Assembly (NCBI GenBank): GCA_943362175.1
Contig: CALRIU020000024.1
Location: 1 to 64,000, forward strand
Origin: UBA4416 sp943362175
GTDB taxonomy: Bacteria > Bacteroidota > Bacteroidia > B-17B0 > Aurantibacillaceae
Reading direction: 5' to 3'
Length of the DNA: 64,000 bases
In this document: positions 62,311-64,000 of the stretch, piece after piece
How the letters are laid out: each line of letters opens with the position of its first letter
Numbering within the stretch: position 1 is the stretch's first letter
Translations under genes and position numbers: made by a program
Notes under the pieces: generated by a model
Told to the model about the DNA's origin: nothing
Database searches by the model: none
What the model saw: only the letters and a program-made list of their open reading frames with translations

Positions 62311-62402
62311 TGTTGTAGAATAATGCCACATGGAACTATCGTCAACCTGTTCATGCAACAGAATGAAAGCGCGCTTACACCGGTGCGCATGATTCTACAA
62401 CA
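62311..62402 (+). promoter_or_regulatory. structured intercistronic element before the tail-fibre-like gene
   Basis: TGTTGTAGAAT (62311-62321) pairs perfectly with ATTCTACAACA (62392-62402), 11 bp. After one mismatch ATGC (62323-62326) pairs with GCAT (62387-62390). Within the enclosed loop CTGTT-CATGC-AACAG (62347-62361) forms a perfect 5-bp hairpin, and GCGC...GCGC around ACACCGGT gives another possible stem. No T run follows. The arrangement resembles a multi-branched RNA, or alternatively a DNA inverted repeat flanking a short segment. Confidence 0.6.
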
Positions 62403-62437
62403 TTCTTAAAAACATAACCCTTTAAATTCAAATAACA

Positions 62438-63946
62438 ATGGCAAACAAACGCATCACAGAACTCGCTTCTGCAAACACATTAACGATCAACGATCTGCTG
62501 GTACTGGTCAACGAAGCACAAACCCGCAAAACAACGATCCAGGATCTCATTGATTTTCTTATTGCCCAGGGCGAATTCGCCCAGCTGGACAACGGAACTA
62601 TTCCACCGGAACAGCTTCCGGCCCTGACCACAACGGACGTTGCGGAAGGAAGTCATAAATATTACACCGCTGCAAGGGTACTCGCTGAGCTCCTTGTAGG
62701 ACTTAGCGTACAGAACAGCGCTGTTATTTCGACCGACTCCCTGCTGACCGCTCTTGGAAAACTCCAGGGACAAATCAATGCCCGCGAGGAGGTCCTGAAA
62801 AAAGGCGCAGCAAATGGTTACGCCTCTCTCGATGGTACAGGGAAAGTTCCGGCGGCGCAATTGCCGTCAGGAATCACCGATGTGCTCACAGGCTTTGCGA
62901 CGGGCGCTAACAGCACCATCCTGGCGACGGACACGATTTTGACAGCCCTTCAAAAAGTACAGGGACAGATCAATGCAAGAGAATCTGCTTCTCAAAAAGG
63001 AGTGGCAGGCGGTTATGCTGCTCTCGATAACGGAGGCAAAGTACCTTCAGGGCAGCTACCTTCGTCTATTACCAATGTCCTGACAGGCTTCACAACCGGC
63101 GCCAACAGTACCATCCTCGCGACAGATACGATCTTGGCCGCCCTTCAAAAAGTACAGGGGCAGATCAATGCAAGGGAATCTGTTTCTCAGAAAGGAGTGG
63201 CCAATGGCTATGCTTCTCTCGACGCCACAGGAAAAGTAACTGCTGCTCAGGTACCTTCGGCCATCACCAATGTATTGACAGGCTTTGCGACAGGAGCCAA
63301 CAGTACGGTTCTGGCTGCCGATACGATTTTAGCAGCCTTCCAGAAAGTGCAGGGACAGATCAACGCACGCGAAGAGGTCTCCAAAAAAGGAGTGGCCAAT
63401 GGCTATGCCTCTCTCGATGGTAATACCAGGCTTACCAAAGCCTTGCTCACAAAAGGTCAGCGCGCCCTGCACCTGAACGCCTCGGTTACCGCAGCAAGCG
63501 GCACTACCGAAACAAAGGTATTCTCTACCCCCATCAACTCGGGGGTACTGGCAGCAAACGACCAGGTGAATGTGACGGCCTGGTTTGGTGCGACAGCCAA
63601 TGCCAATGTCAAAACCATCAAGCTTTACCTCAATACTTCCGACGCTGTAGGAGGAACACTGATCGGCACCTACACGGTTCCGTCTACTGTTGGTTCTTTT
63701 AAATTCGAGCGGCAGATCCTGTTCCCGACAACAACTACGGCGAAAGCGGGTGTGGCACCGGCAACGTCATCCGCCAATGGCGAAAGCAGCGCGTTGGATT
63801 CGGCCTTCACGGTTCCTAACATTAATACCAACACCTTGTATTATGTGATCAGCGCGACCAAAGCGGTTTCCGGCGATACGCTGCGCTGCGAGCGCGTGGC
63901 TTTGGAAGCGCTGTACTGGACAACGGCGGATCCTATCACCGGATAG
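62438..63946 (+). CDS. giant-cluster protein 5, phage-tail-fibre-like repeat protein (502 residues)
   Basis: The N terminus (MANKRITELASANTLTINDL, then TRKTTIQDLIDFLI) is typical of virion-attached tail or head fibre proteins. Residues about 85-335 are four 65-residue repeats with GKVPAAQLPS, VLTGFATGANSTILATDTIL, LQKVQGQINARE and KGVANGYASLDG. This repeat pattern recurs in phage tail fibres and other trimeric fibres. The last 160 residues (LHLNASVTAASGTTETKVFS, IKLYLNTSDAVGGTLIGTYT, NINTNTLYYVISATKAVSGD) should be a beta-rich head that could bind a receptor. There is no signal peptide and no chaperone or lysozyme gene nearby. It is the last complete gene in the window and follows the structured element by 35 bp. 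Confidence 0.85.
   Translation: MANKRITELASANTLTINDLLVLVNEAQTRKTTIQDLIDFLIAQGEFAQLDNGTIPPEQLPALTTTDVAEGSHKYYTAARVLAELLVGLSVQNSAVISTDSLLTALGKLQGQINAREEVLKKGAANGYASLDGTGKVPAAQLPSGITDVLTGFATGANSTILATDTILTALQKVQGQINARESASQKGVAGGYAALDNGGKVPSGQLPSSITNVLTGFTTGANSTILATDTILAALQKVQGQINARESVSQKGVANGYASLDATGKVTAAQVPSAITNVLTGFATGANSTVLAADTILAAFQKVQGQINAREEVSKKGVANGYASLDGNTRLTKALLTKGQRALHLNASVTAASGTTETKVFSTPINSGVLAANDQVNVTAWFGATANANVKTIKLYLNTSDAVGGTLIGTYTVPSTVGSFKFERQILFPTTTTAKAGVAPATSSANGESSALDSAFTVPNINTNTLYYVISATKAVSGDTLRCERVALEALYWTTADPITG
62693..63440 (+). repeat. four in-frame 195-bp repeats inside the tail-fibre-like gene
   Basis: The lysine codon before the GQIN motif occurs at 62759, 62954, 63149 and 63344, exactly 195 bp (65 codons) apart. 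The middle copies are nearly identical in DNA, and the first copy is more diverged and lacks one codon. Such near-identity allows copy-number change by recombination. Confidence 0.9.
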
Positions 63947-63963
63947 TAAAACCCTATAAGGCG

Positions 63964-63991
63964 TTGTCAGATCAATAGGCGGTCCTGACAA
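63964..63991 (+). terminator. possible hairpin after the tail-fibre-like gene
   Basis: TTGTCAG (63964-63970) pairs with CTGACAA (63985-63991) around a 14-nt loop, 17 nt after the stop codon. The following sequence has few T residues, so termination is doubtful. The window ends 9 nt later. Confidence 0.35.
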
Positions 63992-64000
63992 ACCTTTATC

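Noticed and set aside
45931..63946. Complete prophage
   Set aside because: Only the fibre-like gene resembles phage proteins. Terminase, portal, capsid, tape measure, lysis and integrase genes are absent from the window.

Overview
The window comes from a member of the Bacteroidota. The evidence is two classes of type IX secretion (T9SS) C-terminal sorting domain, a PorP/SprF-family protein, promoters of the Bacteroidota form TTG-N(17-23)-TAnnTTTG, almost no Shine-Dalgarno sequences, a tRNA-Glu gene without an encoded CCA, and many short dispersed intergenic repeats. I cannot name a genus. Base composition looks moderate, and the clearest local deviation is an A+T-richer gene at 47864-50950.

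Layout. 1-5 kb: the 3' end of an Ala/Lys/Glu repeat protein, a methyltransferase, a GNAT enzyme with an unknown partner, and an exopolyphosphatase. 5-16 kb: an SPOR protein plus PorP/SprF pair, then a small secreted protein, a 2168-residue Ig/PKD-repeat surface protein with a T9SS tail, a lipoprotein and a TPR protein. 16-24 kb: a phosphoesterase, secreted and unknown proteins, the helicase HrpB, a 4 x 144 bp tandem repeat, a GIY-YIG protein and a uracil-DNA glycosylase-like protein. 24.5-31.3 kb: a TetR-controlled TolC / HlyD / ABC / ABC / permease / permease exporter whose candidate operator occurs both before the regulator and before the pump operon. 31-40 kb: housekeeping and envelope genes, namely DUF2147, tRNA-Glu, an acyltransferase, a coiled-coil secreted protein, DUF502, hemF, a LysM/binding-protein fusion and guaA. 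40.3-44.9 kb: two secreted T9SS cargo proteins, an ECF sigma factor with a membrane-anchored partner, and a LuxR-type response regulator followed by a 35-residue membrane peptide. 45.9-63.9 kb: five consecutive plus-strand genes encoding large proteins (642, 1028, 2028, 1712 and 502 residues) without signal peptides.

The last region is the best candidate for an undescribed system. Its proteins are soluble-looking, mostly beta-rich and tightly packed. The locus ends with a phage-tail-fibre-like protein built from 65-residue repeats, and a strongly structured intercistronic element precedes that gene. It sits behind a roughly 580-nt untranslated stretch that carries a good promoter, an operator-like inverted repeat and a hairpin. 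I see no capsid, terminase, sheath, tube, integrase or toxin gene, so calling it a phage-tail-like or injection structure is inference. The locus may continue past the right edge.

Intergenic DNA holds several families of dispersed repeats. Two families have a central hairpin whose sequence changes between copies while base pairing is kept. Several genes have a TAnnTTTG box only 4-9 nt before the start codon, which suggests leaderless or nearly leaderless mRNAs and helps decide start codons.
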